From Piliocolobus tephrosceles (taxonomy: Eukaryota > Chordata > Mammalia > Primates > Cercopithecidae): a stretch of DNA of 64,000 nucleotides. A program made the position numbers and the translations under genes. The notes under the pieces were generated by a model, which was not told the origin of the DNA, searched no databases, and worked only from the letters and a program-made list of their open reading frames with translations. Of the stretch, positions 1 to 11,550 are shown one piece after another. How positions within the stretch are numbered: position 1 is the stretch's first letter; every line of letters starts with the position of its first letter. The stretch lies in contig NC_045441.1 in assembly GCF_002776525.5 (NCBI RefSeq), positions 126,122,412 to 126,186,411 of the forward strand, given 5' to 3'.

Positions 1-2340
1 TCTATTTGTCTTTTACTTAGAACATAATGTTACGTGAGCATTTCCTTAAGTTCCCTAGGTAGTATTCCACTGCAGAGGACCAGTATTAAGGTATATGTTC
101 TGGGTTATATGGAGTTCACTCACTGGCAAGACCTCTGAATAAACAGAATTTATAATAACATTGGTATTTTCCATATTCATTTGGCAAAGATCAGCTTCCA
201 CATTGAGATGATTTTTCAACCCGTGGATGAGGCAAACAAAATCTTCTAATAGCTTTCCATTACTTAAAAGGTTAAAAACAGAGGAGAGGAGGATCTTACG
301 GATAATGACAACTCTTCCTTGTTCTTTTTTATATAAATGAATGGATTCTCAATAATTACACCAAGTGACCCATCCTATCATCATCCCTCTATCATCCTAG
401 AAATAGATGAGAACCCAATCAGCTGATTTATGACTCATTTGGACAGTGATGGAAATGGAGAGGATCACTCTTTTCAGCAGTCCCCAAACCCACCCCATAA
501 CTATCTTTAAAGTTGAACCCATGACTGAGGAAGCACCAAAGCATTTCCTTATTTTGGCAGTTTATTTTTTTTTAAATAAGTATTAATCATCTTACTCCCT
601 TTCCTTCTTTAGATACAGAATTTTTCCCTCAAAGATAAAATTATCTATATTAGTACTTTCCTATACCCTAATTATTTAAAAAATCCAAGAATATGCTTAT
701 AGGCCCAGTCTCATTAACAATATATTCTAAGGTACAAGCTCTCATTTCAATGTAAGGGCAAAGGAAAGCAGGGTGTATAAACTGAATCTGCAAGGTCCTG
801 ATCACAGGTAGTTAAATTTATTGTAGACCACTCAATAGCTTTCCAAACACTGGCCTTCTTATTTCTCATGTCTTGAGTTCATCCATTAAGATATATTTGG
901 GCAATTAGCATCAACCATTTTTGTTCTTCCATAATTTGCCTGATCATAATTTTGACAATATTTATCTCGCTAAAAATTTGGTTTAAACGACTCTTACAAC
1001 GAGCTAAGAAACATCAAATAATGGTTTGTTCAACTCTGGGGCAAGCCCCATTCCTAAGCAGATTCAATCAGGAGCACCTGCATGATATATAAGTTATCCA
1101 GGCTTCCTTATCTATAGGGACCCTTTCTAGTTCCAGATTAAACAGAAGTTTCATGTTTGCTCAAATTCATTCTGATTGTGTATGAAATACACCCGTCTTA
1201 TAATGGACTCAATTTAGTTATTAGTACATGCATTCATTCATTCACTTATTAATTTATTTTTCTACCTGCATCTGATGCAAAACATCTCACCTTTTTGTAC
1301 CAGGTAAAACAGAAACAAACAGGCAAAACCTGAACAAACCAAATAAAAATTGATTTTGTCTTCCACTTGAGAAAATGCAACTCTAACATCCTTAACAGTT
1401 TCTTACTGCCTCCAGGTATCCTTTCTTTTTTATTTCTCATTCTTTTTCTCTTCCTCCTTTCTCTATTTTTCCTTTCCTTGAAGTTCAGGTTTGTAGGTCC
1501 CCTTCCTCTGTGGCCCTGCTCCAGCACGTAGCAGAGGGACTGTGTTGAAACAGCAGAAGCCCACAGTCAAAACTTTTTTTTTTCTTTTTTGCTGCAGACA
1601 ACCATTTAGAGACACCCTCTGTTGCTTCAGATATATCCCAGCCCTATGTCATTGGGCTTCCTTCTCCACATGTGGGGACTGCCCTTGGGGCTCATCCACT
1701 GTTTCCTATATTTGCACATTCTGAAACCATGAACATCCTCTCACCATTCAAATCAGAGGTCAAAAGATAGATCTAGAGGAAATTTCTGTCAAAGCTATGC
1801 CCAGTCTCCCTACTAGTCACTTGATTAACTTAATATCACTTATTGTACACCCAATGTTTACTTAACATGGTCCTCACAGTTGCAGATACAAACCCTCAAA
1901 GCCGCTCAAGTGAGTTCATCTGCCACTGTGCTTCACACTGGCCACAGCTGTGCCAAGGGATCAGGGTAGGGCAAATGACAAATGGGTAAACTATACAGAG
2001 GTAAGGATGCATCAGTCGGAGCTACCAGGGACTATTTCCAAAAGATTAGCCTTTTAAATGTGCATCCCTTCTTGTTCAGTCATATTGCCCTCTCTAGGGC
2101 CACTTACATATTCTCTTAAATACATTCAGACTTCAATGAAGTCCTTCTCTCTTCAGGGATTGGGTACAACGCTCTTTATTGATCCCAACAGTTCCAAAAT
2201 TTCTTATTTTATTAAATACGTTTATAAGCAAACAGATAGGGTGCAGATTAGTATAATATTAGTATTTTCCTTTTCTAAAATGAAAAGGAACATTGTTCAT
2301 GTAAATCATACTTACAAAAATAAATTCACAGATATCTCAC
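1..2340. other. Unique intronic DNA
   Basis: AT-rich and non-coding. I see no clear repeat family, RNA gene or conserved frame. Confidence 0.5.
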
Positions 2341-2354
2341 CTAAAAATAGTAGA

Positions 2355-2430
2355 ATTTTATATAATATATATATAAAATATATAAATATATTAAAATGTA
2401 TATATGTATATTCAGATATATATAAAACAA
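2355..2430. repeat. AT-rich low-complexity tract
   Basis: Irregular TATA/AAATATA sequence, likely derived from a degenerated TA microsatellite. Confidence 0.7.
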
Positions 2431-2520
2431 TGTATCGTTTTCCAGGAAAGGTTCTTTAATAGACACATATATCCAGAATAATTCAGATACAGATCATAAT
2501 TAGTCCCAGTCGTTCCTCAT

Positions 2521-2636
2521 TAAAAAGGAAAGGAAAAGAAAGGGAAGACAAGGAAAGAGAAAGGAGGTCAGGGAAGAGAAAAGGAAAAAAGGAGTGAGCA
2601 GAGGAGGTGAGGGAAGGAGAGGGAAGGGAAAACGTT
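2521..2636. repeat. Polypurine (GGGAAA-type) tract
   Basis: About 115 bases almost entirely A and G on the + strand, built of irregular GGAAA/GGGAAG units. Confidence 0.9.
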
Positions 2637-2689
2637 GCAGGACAGAAAATACGTCATCTATAGAAAATCAAATTTGAGTAATTACTAAT

Positions 2690-2847
2690 TTGTGTACTAG
2701 TAGATAACATTATTGAGTGCTCATTATCTGCTGGCCTACGTATTATGTGCTCTACATGCATTATCTCATTTAATACTTACAACAATTTTATAGTTTTTTT
2801 TTTCATTGTAGAGAGAAGGTGACTCAGGCTTAGAAAGGTTAAGTAAC
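2690..2847 (+). repeat. MIR, 5' part (split by an Alu)
   Basis: Contains MIR landmarks: ATTGAGTGCTCATTATCTG, CATTATCTCATTTAATACTT and GACTCAGGCTTAGAAAGG. It continues after the Alu at 3174. Confidence 0.8.
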
Positions 2848-2976
2848 GGCCGGGCGCGGTGGCTCAAGCCTGTAATCCCAGCACTTTGGGAGGCCGAGAC
2901 GGGCGGATCACGAGGTCAGGATATCGAGACCATCCTGGCTAACATGGTGAAACCCCGTCTCTACTAAAAAATACAA

Positions 2977-3007
<31 letters not shown>

Positions 3008-3173
3008 AACTAGCCGGGCGAGGTGGCAGGCACCTGTAGTCCCAGCTTACTCGGGAGGCTGAGGCAGGAGAATGGCATAAACCCGGGAGGCAGAGCTTGC
3101 AGTGAGCTGACATCCGGCCACTACACTCCAGCCTGGGCGACAGAGCGCGAGACTCCGTCTCAAAAAAAAAAAA
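2848..3173 (+). mobile_element. Full-length AluY of the AluYR (Old World monkey) type
   Basis: Full-length Alu starting GGCCGGGCGCGGTGGCTCAA and ending in an A tail. The right arm has GACATCCGGCCACTACACTCC, the AluYR-type variant. It is flanked by a perfect 16-bp target duplication AGAAAGGTTAAGTAAC (2832-2847 and 3174-3189). The middle A-rich linker is expanded to 26 A (2975-3000). Confidence 0.95.
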
Positions 3174-3230
3174 AGAAAGGTTAAGTAACTTGTCCAAGGT
3201 TATGCAAGTCTGCATTGGGATCCAATAGTA
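3174..3230 (+). repeat. MIR, 3' part
   Basis: GGTTAAGTAACTTGTCCAAGG resumes the MIR interrupted by the Alu at 2848; the first 16 bases are the Alu target duplication. Confidence 0.75.
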
Positions 3231-3559
3231 CTGTCAGCTTCAATCTGTACTCTTTATATCTTCTCTCATGACTGTTAACAAATAGAGTGCACAAATAATA
3301 ATCTACTGGATAATAAGTTCAACTGTGTCCTGTAGCCAGTGCTTGCCTAAGAAAATCAGCAAAAGTGAGATAATAAAGTCACGAAGTGCATCTAGATGGT
3401 GACTTGATTATCTTGTTTTTGTCCTGATTATAGGCTGTTGCCATTTCTGTGAGTCAAAATGGTTGAACGTTGGCAATTTTATATAATTCAGTCTAATAAG
3501 TATGCCTATATGTATACATATATTTATGCATACACATGAATTTATGAATTCAGAATGAT

Positions 3560-3760
3560 ATTCAATGTTTATTTAGTATATATTGAATTTAAGAAACTAT
3601 TTTAAATACTTTTATAATTTTACTGTCTTCCCATCAAACCTATGAGGTTGGTGCCATTATTTTCCTCATTTTATAAAAGAGGAAATTAAAGCTTGAAAAA
3701 GTTTTATAACTTGCTAAAAGTCACATCAAAAGTGACAGAACCAGGGTCTGTTCCTTATTA
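3560..3760 (+). repeat. Degenerate MIR
   Basis: CCTATGAGGTTGGTGCCATTA, CATTTTATAAAAGAGGAAATT and AACTTGCTAAAAGTCAC follow MIR order. Confidence 0.6.
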
Positions 3761-3954
3761 GTCTGATTTTAGTACTAATTCTCTTGATCACAATGATAAG
3801 TTGATCCATATTTAATATATGTATTTCTATATGTTTGGGAAAAATCCATGCTAAGGTAAAAATGTTTGTGTTTTGGTTTTAACTTTTTGCATGCTTCCTT
3901 CATATAACGCCTTTCGTTTAATAGATCTTCCTTATTTTTATTTGATATTTAAAG

Positions 3955-4035
3955 GGATGAAAGTTAAAATAGTTAAGTAACTAACTCAAGGTCACACAGT
4001 GATTAATGACTGGAGTAGCACTCAAATTTATCTTA
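3955..4035 (+). repeat. MIR fragment
   Basis: GTTAAGTAACTAACTCAAGG followed by TCACACAGTGATTAATGACTGG matches the MIR core. Confidence 0.6.
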
Positions 4036-4690
4036 GTATGATGCATGATAAACCCAAACTTATGGAAATTCTGATGCTTAATTGAGAAGTAGTGTATATA
4101 AAGAGAATAAAACCTATCTTGTCTTGCAAGCTAATTGCTAAAGATATGCATCAGTGATACCCACTGTAGACTCATTAATCTTTTGTAGGAAGTTCAAGTT
4201 CCTCTGCTTTTTGGAGTTCCCACTAGTGATAGGAATATGTATGTCATTATTGACTTCTTCCTCTCCCTCATTCCCCAAATTCAATTATACATTTTAAAAC
4301 TTAGCATGTCTTTTCCATCCCTTTCCTTTCCTTCTACCCTAGGTCCTTTCTTTGCCATGGATCATTGCTGTTACTTAGGTACTAATTTTCTGCTCCTGGT
4401 TTTGTCCCTTAAAATCCGTCCCCTTCACAACTATTTCAGAAATTTACTTAAAATACAAATTTATTCACAGTACTTCCTTTTTGAGAACCCTCATCAGATC
4501 CCCACTACTATACCATGAAGTCTGGGTTTCCTAAGTAGAGCGCATACGTTTTCAACAGTTCAACTTCTGACTCTCAGCCACCTCCTGTCACCTCTCCCAG
4601 ACTCAATTTTGCATTTCCAGCACCACTGAACTTACATGCACTGCAGTTTCTGGCCTTGTTACATTTACTCAGATTATTCTCTACCGCATC
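4036..4690. other. Unique intronic DNA
   Basis: No recognised repeat or coding signature. Confidence 0.4.
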
Positions 4691-4694
4691 ATCA

Positions 4695-6290
4695 TAATTA
4701 TATTTATTTTTAAGACTTTATTTTTTAAGGCAGTTTTAGGTTCATAGCAAAATTACAGAGATTTTTCGTATACCTCCTACCTTCACACATGCACAGCCTC
4801 TGCCATTTTCAACATCCCCCATCAGTGTTACATTTGTTACAATGAATATACATTGAACACATCATTATCACCCAAAGTCCATAGTTTACATTGGGGTTCA
4901 CTCTTGGTGTTGTACTTTCTATGAGCTTAGACAAATGTATAATGACATGTACCCATCATTATATGGTGTTTTTTTCACTGCCATGAAAGTCCTCAAGGCT
5001 CCACCTATTCAGAACTCCATCCCTGGCAATTTCTGCCAACCATTGATCTTTTTACTGTCTTCATAGTTTTTACCTTTTCCAGGATGTCATATAGTTGGAT
5101 TCATACAGTACGCAGTCTTTTCATATTGCTGTCTTTGACTTAACAATATGCATTTAATGTTCCTTTATGTCTTTTCGTGGCTTGATAACTTACTTGTTTT
5201 TAGCACTATGTAATACTCCATTGTCTGGATGTACCACAGTTTATCTATTCATTCACCTACTGAAGGATATCTTTTTTGCTTCCACATTATGGCAATTATA
5301 AATAAAGCTGATATACACATCTATGTGCAGGTTTTTGTGTGATTATGTTTTTAACTTATTTGGGTAAATATCAAGAAGCATATAATTATTTGCTGGATCT
5401 CATGGTAAAAGTATGTTGAGTTTTGTAAGAAACCACTGAATTATCTTCCAAAGTGACTGTGCCATTTTTCAATTCCACCAGCAGTAGGTGAATGCTCCTC
5501 CTGCCCCACATCCTCTCCAGGATTTGGTGTTGTCAGTGATCCAGATTATGGCCATTCTAATAAATGTATAGTAGTTATCTCATTGCCTTGATTTGCATTT
5601 CCCTGATGGCATATGATATAAAGTATCTTTCCATATGCTAATTTACGATCTGTATGTTTTTTGGTGAGTTATCCATTAAGATCTTTGGCCCATTTTTGAG
5701 TTTACTTATTGTTGATTTTAGGAGTTCTTTGTACATTTTGGATAACTGTCTTTTTTCAGATGTGTCTTTCAGTCTGTGGGTTTGTCTTTTCATTTCTCCC
5801 AGTCTGTGGCTTCTTTTCTCATTGTCTTGACATTGTCATTCAAAGAGAAGTTTACAATATTAATGAAGTTCAGTTTATCAATTATATATTTCATGGATTG
5901 CCTTTAGTGTTGTATTTTAAAAGTCATCACCATACCCAAAGTCATGCAGGTTTTTCTCATATGTTACCTTCTAGGATTTTTATAGCTTTGCATTTTACAA
6001 TTAGGTCTTTGATCCACTTTGAGTTCATTTTTGTGAAGGGAGTAAGGTCTGTGCCTAGATTCATTGTTTTTTTTTTTTTTTTTTTTTGCATGTAGATGTC
6101 CAGGTATTTCAGCATAATTTGTTGAAAAGACTATCTTTGCTCCATTGTATTGCCTATGCTCCTTTGTCAAAAATGAGTTGACTATATTCATGTGGGTCTA
6201 TTTCTGAGCTCTCTATTATGTTCCCTTGATATATGTGTCTATTATTTTGCCAATACCACACTGTTTTGATTACTACAGCTTTACACATAT
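4695..6290 (-). mobile_element. Old LINE-1 (L1M type), 3' UTR and ORF2 end, antisense
   Basis: The left end resembles an antisense L1M 3' UTR (GCAGTTTTAGGTTCATAGC). Then come antisense ORF2 landmarks such as TAATACTCCATTGTCTGGATG, CCACATCCTCTCCAGGATTT, TTGATTTGCATTTCCCTGATG and AGGTCTTTGATCCACTTTGA. Many stops and indels; inactive. A T20 run lies near 6067-6087. Confidence 0.85.
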
Positions 6291-6930
6291 TTATTTGTTA
6301 CAATACATTGTTGAGATAGGTAACATATTGTTCCACTTGAGAACACTGTCAGGCTTGGGTTAACTTACCTACTGCTTGGAGGTGAAGAGGGAGATGCACT
6401 TTTTCATAGATATTTACACAGATGTACAATCTTCTCTTGATTTTATTTTCCTTTGATGAAAATCCTTCCTCTGCCATGTCTGTCTCATAAAATTATGTGC
6501 ATAATCAATTTTCAAGGATTCTTTATGACCAAACTTAGCAAACATACTGTTTGTCATGGAGGCAAACCATGGTAGCTGATCACCATTTTTTAATGAGAGT
6601 CAGGGTTACAATACTTACTTACTATTATCACACTTATTTTAAGCTGCAGGCCTTTACTCAGACCATGTTTCTCAGAGTCACTTCTCTTTTAGTATATGTG
6701 ATTCTATTCTCAGTCCTAAGTGAGATGCCAGTCTTCCATGTTCCTGGAGGAGTAAACCTTTGTCCTGACAGGTGCATGTACTTCAGATGTTTGTGTCTAA
6801 CTTGAGTCACAACAGATTTTTCTCTCAAGAATTCCAGTATAGGAGCTGTCCTTATAAAGACTAATATACTCCATTTTTCTGTTTGTTGTAATTATTTTTA
6901 CTGTTTCCCACACATGTTTTGTTTCTCTTT
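6291..6930. other. Unique intronic DNA
   Basis: Nothing recognised. Confidence 0.4.
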
Positions 6931-6934
6931 TCTA

Positions 6935-7047
6935 CCAGGTTGTTAGCAACATGAGTACAGGGTCTGGATCTTACCCATTCAAGAGTGTATTCCCAGCACC
7001 CAATGCCTGGCATATAGTAAGTGCTCAATAAATTTTTAATGAATAAA
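6935..7047 (+). repeat. L2 3' end fragment
   Basis: CCCAGCACCCAATGCCTGGC followed by ATAGTAAGTGCTCAATAAAT is the typical L2 3' terminus. Confidence 0.75.
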
Positions 7048-7880
7048 TTAATACATTTATAGACAAAACATTAAGTTGTTGTGAAGTCACAATAATCCTT
7101 TGGAAAGGTAATTATGTCAAGTAAAATTAAATATCAGTTACTCTTACGAGATAATATTAGTCTGGGTTGTTGCGTTAGGATATTTCTATTAACTTCCACT
7201 TAAACAGAACAACCCACAGACCAGGGACAAACTATTCACTAAGAACTACTTGTTATTCCAAATCAAGTTGATTCAACTTGTCAGGAAAAAGGTCCACATC
7301 CTACCGTAAGCACATGGCTTAATGTGCTCAAAATTTGTTGAGTTTTTTTTTTTAATTTTCAAAATCTTCTGACCTTAACGATGAATTTCCTCTAGAAGCA
7401 ATATTTTCAGTGAACACTAAATTTTGCAAATATTTGTTTTAAGGAATTGAATCAAGAAACTATGAGAACTGGCAATTCTGAAATCATTAAGGCAAGCCAG
7501 CAGGCTAGAAATTCACACAGGAGTTAGTGTTGCAAATTTGAGGTAGAATTTCTTCTCCAAGAAACCTTAGTTTTTACTCCCAAGGTTTCAACTGATGGAT
7601 GAGGCCCTGCATTATTAAGAAAAATCTCATTTACTCATTACTTAAATTCAACTGATTGTACATGTTAACTATACATACAAAATACTTTCGCAGCAGTACC
7701 TAGATTTGTGTTTGATTAAAGAACTATGAACTATGTCACAATGAAATTGACACACAACATTAACTATCACAGTCCTACAGTCATGATAGATATTGATGAG
7801 CTTATAGTAAGCCTGATTCATCGAGTGGTATTTTTGTTCATAGAAGTGAGTTATGGCAGTATCTTTACACAGACCCATAC
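7048..7880. other. Unique intronic DNA
   Basis: No repeat or coding signature recognised. Confidence 0.4.
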
Positions 7881-7881
7881 A

Positions 7882-7920
7882 GCAAGAGAGACAGAGAGAG
7901 AGATAAAGAGGAAGAGAGCA
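7882..7920. repeat. GA-rich simple repeat
   Basis: AGAGAGACAGAGAGAGAGAT and similar units. Confidence 0.8.
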
Positions 7921-7989
7921 CAGATATAACATGCTCTTGCTTCAGCAAGTGAGACATTTGCATGATCAGGAGCAAAAGCTTAGCTATGA

Positions 7990-8110
7990 GACTCCTTTGA
8001 TTTCAAGTCTGAGCACCATCTCTTACTAGCTGGCACTACATAACTTACTCATTTAATGTGGCTTAGTTTTCTTATCTATAAAAGTCAGGATAAAAATAGT
8101 ACCACCTTTG
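7990..8110 (+). repeat. MIR fragment
   Basis: ACTAGCTGGCACTACATAAC, GGCTTAGTTTTCTTATCT and GATAAAAATAGTACC follow the MIR consensus order. Confidence 0.7.
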
Positions 8111-9165
8111 ACATTGGGCCAATCGTTTTTAGATAATCAAAAATTGTTAGTTTTTCTCAGTATTAGCTCCCTGAGGTCAGGGGAGAGAATGTAATGCAGC
8201 GCATGTTCACACATTCCTTTGAAAATGAAGCCACAGCCCCTTGACAGGCACACAGAGAAGTGCCAGAGATGGCCATAGATGGGAAAGCAAACAGCTCTAG
8301 CCCAGTGGCTTTCTGCCTGTCACTAAAATAAGTTCAAGCTAGGAAGAATATGATAATAGGGATAGGTGCATAGTTTTGACCCCATCTCCTTAGTGAAGAA
8401 AAGCTTTTACATACATTAGCCTCAGAAGCCATTCCAAAGTCCTATGATCAAAGAATCCAACCCCAATGTGAAAAAGTAAAATGAGGAAAAATACAGATCC
8501 TAAATGCTTTCCATACCTGATAATTTTTGTTTCAAAAGAAAAAAAGCACTCACAAATTCAGCCTGGATACAGGTCATAGCCATCAACTTAAAAGTCTTAA
8601 AAAATCCAGCCAATTACCTCATACATACAATGATAAATAAATAAGAAAATAAATAAACTGATGTGACTATGTTTCCACTGTTTTGTTTAAAGGTTGTTTG
8701 CTTGAGCATGATGGTTGCAATGCCACGGAAATGCAGAATACTAATTGTGAAAGGTGAAATCAAGACCTTGCCACTCCAAATACTCTCTCTAGCTCTCTGA
8801 TTGTACCTGCTCTCATGCTCCAACCCCTTTCCTGACCTCCACATCACAAACTGACAGACCTTAGGGAAAATAAGGGGACTTTTTAAAGCAAAAATAAATC
8901 TGTCATTTTTATAGTCAAAAGTGTCACAGCTCAAACATCAATGGTGTTTCAGAAGAGTCAGTAATGTATTCTGTATCCATGCTTACTGAAGATGTCATCA
9001 GTAGTGGTTATTCCATATGAAAGTTATTTTTGAGTTGCTCTTGCATTGTAATATAATCATCAATATTATGTCTTTGCCTTAAAAAATAAACTCATATTTT
9101 ATTTGCTGGGCCACACTACATAAGCCACATCAATTTCTTATTTGATAGAGAGGTACTTATTTAGT
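8111..9165. other. Unique intronic DNA
   Basis: No repeat or coding signature recognised. Confidence 0.4.
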
Positions 9166-9167
9166 CA

Positions 9168-9212
9168 GCTCACCACAACCTCTACCTCCTAGGTCCAAGC
9201 CATTCTCCCTTA
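9168..9212 (-). mobile_element. Very short Alu fragment, antisense
   Basis: CAGCTCACCACAACCTCTAC followed by CTCCTAGGTCCAAGCCATTC resembles the antisense Alu segment around GCTCACTGCAACCTCC. Only about 45 bases are Alu-like, so this is tentative. Confidence 0.4.
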
Positions 9213-9735
9213 GAGATGTTTAGCACTATTGTCTTTATTCAAATAATTGTCATAACTATGAGGTTATTTTTCAAGTTATAATAAAATCAAATATATTAAA
9301 TTTTTTAGATGTGTTCTAATTTAAAAGTATCTTAAATTATTTGATAAATACTAAATTATGAGTGAGACTAGATCCTATACGATCTCAGCTTAGTTTAATA
9401 GGGAAGAGGGGATAAGCAGATTTATATACTGTATTCACTGTTTTGGAAAACTCTCTGTTCTTATCTATAACTTCACTGCTATAGCCACCAGGTTATTACA
9501 ACAATCCTTATTCAGAGGTGAGAAGGCTGTGGAATACAATTAACTTTAATAAATACATAAGCATAATTTTGTATAAGCATAATTTCTCATTAACATATCA
9601 ATTATTTATACAGAGAAAGTGGCCAAAAGTAAAATAATAGCTTTTATATATTAATATATCCTATGCATGTTGTGTAGTAAAGTACAAAATTAATAATTTT
9701 ATCTTATTAACATATTCCCTACAGTCTATGTGAAT
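9213..9735. other. AT-rich intronic DNA
   Basis: Nothing specific recognised. Confidence 0.4.
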
Positions 9736-9739
9736 TGTC

Positions 9740-10028
9740 TACATACACTTACACATCACAATTAGAAATACAATGGCAAAAAGATTCCATTCACTGTGCG
9801 ACTAAAAATAAGCAAGGTCGACCTTAGCAGGATATACACACACAGGATATATACATACAGAAACACAGGTCTATAAAAATTTTATGTTATTTGTTTACTG
9901 AAAAATTACAACACATCAGAAAGGTACAAGAGAAAAAACTTGAATAAGTAAAAAATATTTCTTGATACGAATACTCAACACTATAAAAATGTTAATTATT
10001 TATAACAGACCAAAAACAATTCCACAAA
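9740..10028 (+). mobile_element. Old L1M fragment, sense (5' of AluJ)
   Basis: ORF2-like text such as TACAATGGCAAAAAGATTCC and AAAGGTACAAGAGAAAAAAC. It appears to resume after the Alu. Confidence 0.55.
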
Positions 10029-10345
10029 GGGCTGGGTGTGGTCACTCATGCCCATAATTCCAGCACTTCAGGAGGCCAAGGTCGGGGAATCAATTGAGCC
10101 TAGGAGTTCAGGACCAGCCTGGACACTATAGGGAGACCCTGTCTCTATAAAAATTAAAAACCATTACCCAGGTATGGTGGTGCACACCTGTGGTCCCAGT
10201 TACTCTGGAGGCTGAGGGGGGAGGACTGCATGGTCCTGGAAGGCAGAGGTTGCAATAAGCCAAGACTGCACTGCTGTACACTGCAGCCTTTGCAACAGAG
10301 CAAGACCCTATCTCAAAATAAATAAATAAAATTAAAAAAATAATT
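10029..10345 (+). mobile_element. AluJ, sense
   Basis: Complete dimeric Alu with many old-type changes (GGCTGGGTGTGGTCACTCAT, GTCTCTATAAAAATTAAAAA). The tail is degenerated into AAATAAAT units. Divergence indicates the J subfamily. Confidence 0.85.
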
Positions 10346-11345
10346 TCATAAGCTATGATAAAGGGGTTCACAGATTTTTCTTAAGTCATATAAACTAGCA
10401 TGAAAATATAATAAAGATAATTAAAAATAAAACACTAATAAGTTGTACTTATAATTAGAGCTTTTGAATATATTATAAAATTTACAATAAAAAATATTCC
10501 TACGGGTGTAAGAATAGACAGATAATGCAATGGAATAGAATGGAAAGCCCAGAAATAGAACTCAGTGTATGGAATCATTTAATAAATGGTAGAACCAGCT
10601 TTCAAATTTGTGGAGAAAGTGTAAACTGCCTGATAAATGTTTCTGGAGTTATTTTTAAACTATTTTTTAAAGTTGATATTAGATCTTTTTATACCTTATT
10701 CCAAATATAGTTTATCTAAATTACAGTTTAAAGTATAAAATATATAAATTAGCTAAAGGAATTATCATTAAATATTAACTTCTTTGGGATGGAGAAAGTC
10801 TTTTTAATTGATACCATAAAAATAAGTATCAATAGATAAAACACATGTAAAAAATATCTTCTATAAAAGGACAAAGGGTAAATTTAAATGCCAATTGTCA
10901 AACACATGAACTGAACTGTATAAAACTTCACAAATCAATAAAATGATAGCTAAAACTTCAAACAGAATATTTTATTTATCTGACTCACAAAGCTTTTTAG
11001 TAATTATTCTTATTTTTGTTACTAGCTATAGGAAAATATCATTATGAATTACGATTGGGATTTTGCTATCTAAAATAGCAAATGTATATAACTTTGGCCA
11101 ATGATCTCATTTATAGATATTTATCCTAAGAAAGCAATCAGAGATCTATTAAAAAAATCATGTACAAAGAAGTTTGCTACACTATTATTTGCTAGAGTAA
11201 AAAATTAGAAATAACTTAAGTGTCACCAATAGAGAATTATTTAATGAAATTATAGCATGCCACAAAACTAAATATCATGTACCCATAAAAATGATGCATT
11301 AGAATATTTTCAGATGTCATATAAAAATGTCTGTGATTATCTTTA
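10346..11345 (+). mobile_element. Old L1M fragment, sense (3' of AluJ)
   Basis: CAATGGAATAGAATGGAAAG, CCCAGAAATAGAACTCAGTG and later ATTAGAAATAACTTAAGTGT resemble the L1 ORF2 C-terminal half and following region. Strongly eroded. Confidence 0.65.
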
Positions 11346-11357
11346 TTTGAAAATGTT

Positions 11358-11541
11358 CCCCATCTCTACTAAAAAATATAACAAGCTAGCCGGGCGAGGT
11401 GGCGGGCGCCTGTAGTCCCAGCTACTCGGGAGGCTGAGGCAGGAGAATGGCGTAAACCCGGGAGGCGGAGCTTGCAGTGAGCTGAGATCCGGCCACTGCA
11501 CTCCAGCCCGGGCGACAGAGCGAGACTCCGTCTCAAAAAAA
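11358..11541 (+). mobile_element. 5'-truncated AluYR, sense
   Basis: Starts in the left-arm CCCCATCTCTACTAAAAAAT and runs to the A tail. It contains CTAGCCGGGCGAGGTGGCGG and GAGATCCGGCCACTGCACTC (AluYR type). The flanks carry the short direct repeat GAAAATGTT (11349-11357 and 11542-11550). Confidence 0.9.
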
Positions 11542-11550
11542 AAAAAACAG

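Noticed and set aside
2964..3215. Frame across an Alu (minus strand)
   Set aside because: Translated antisense Alu plus poly(T); similar Alu-derived frames at 10126, 11369, 14443, 47867, 48778 and 63462 were dropped for the same reason.
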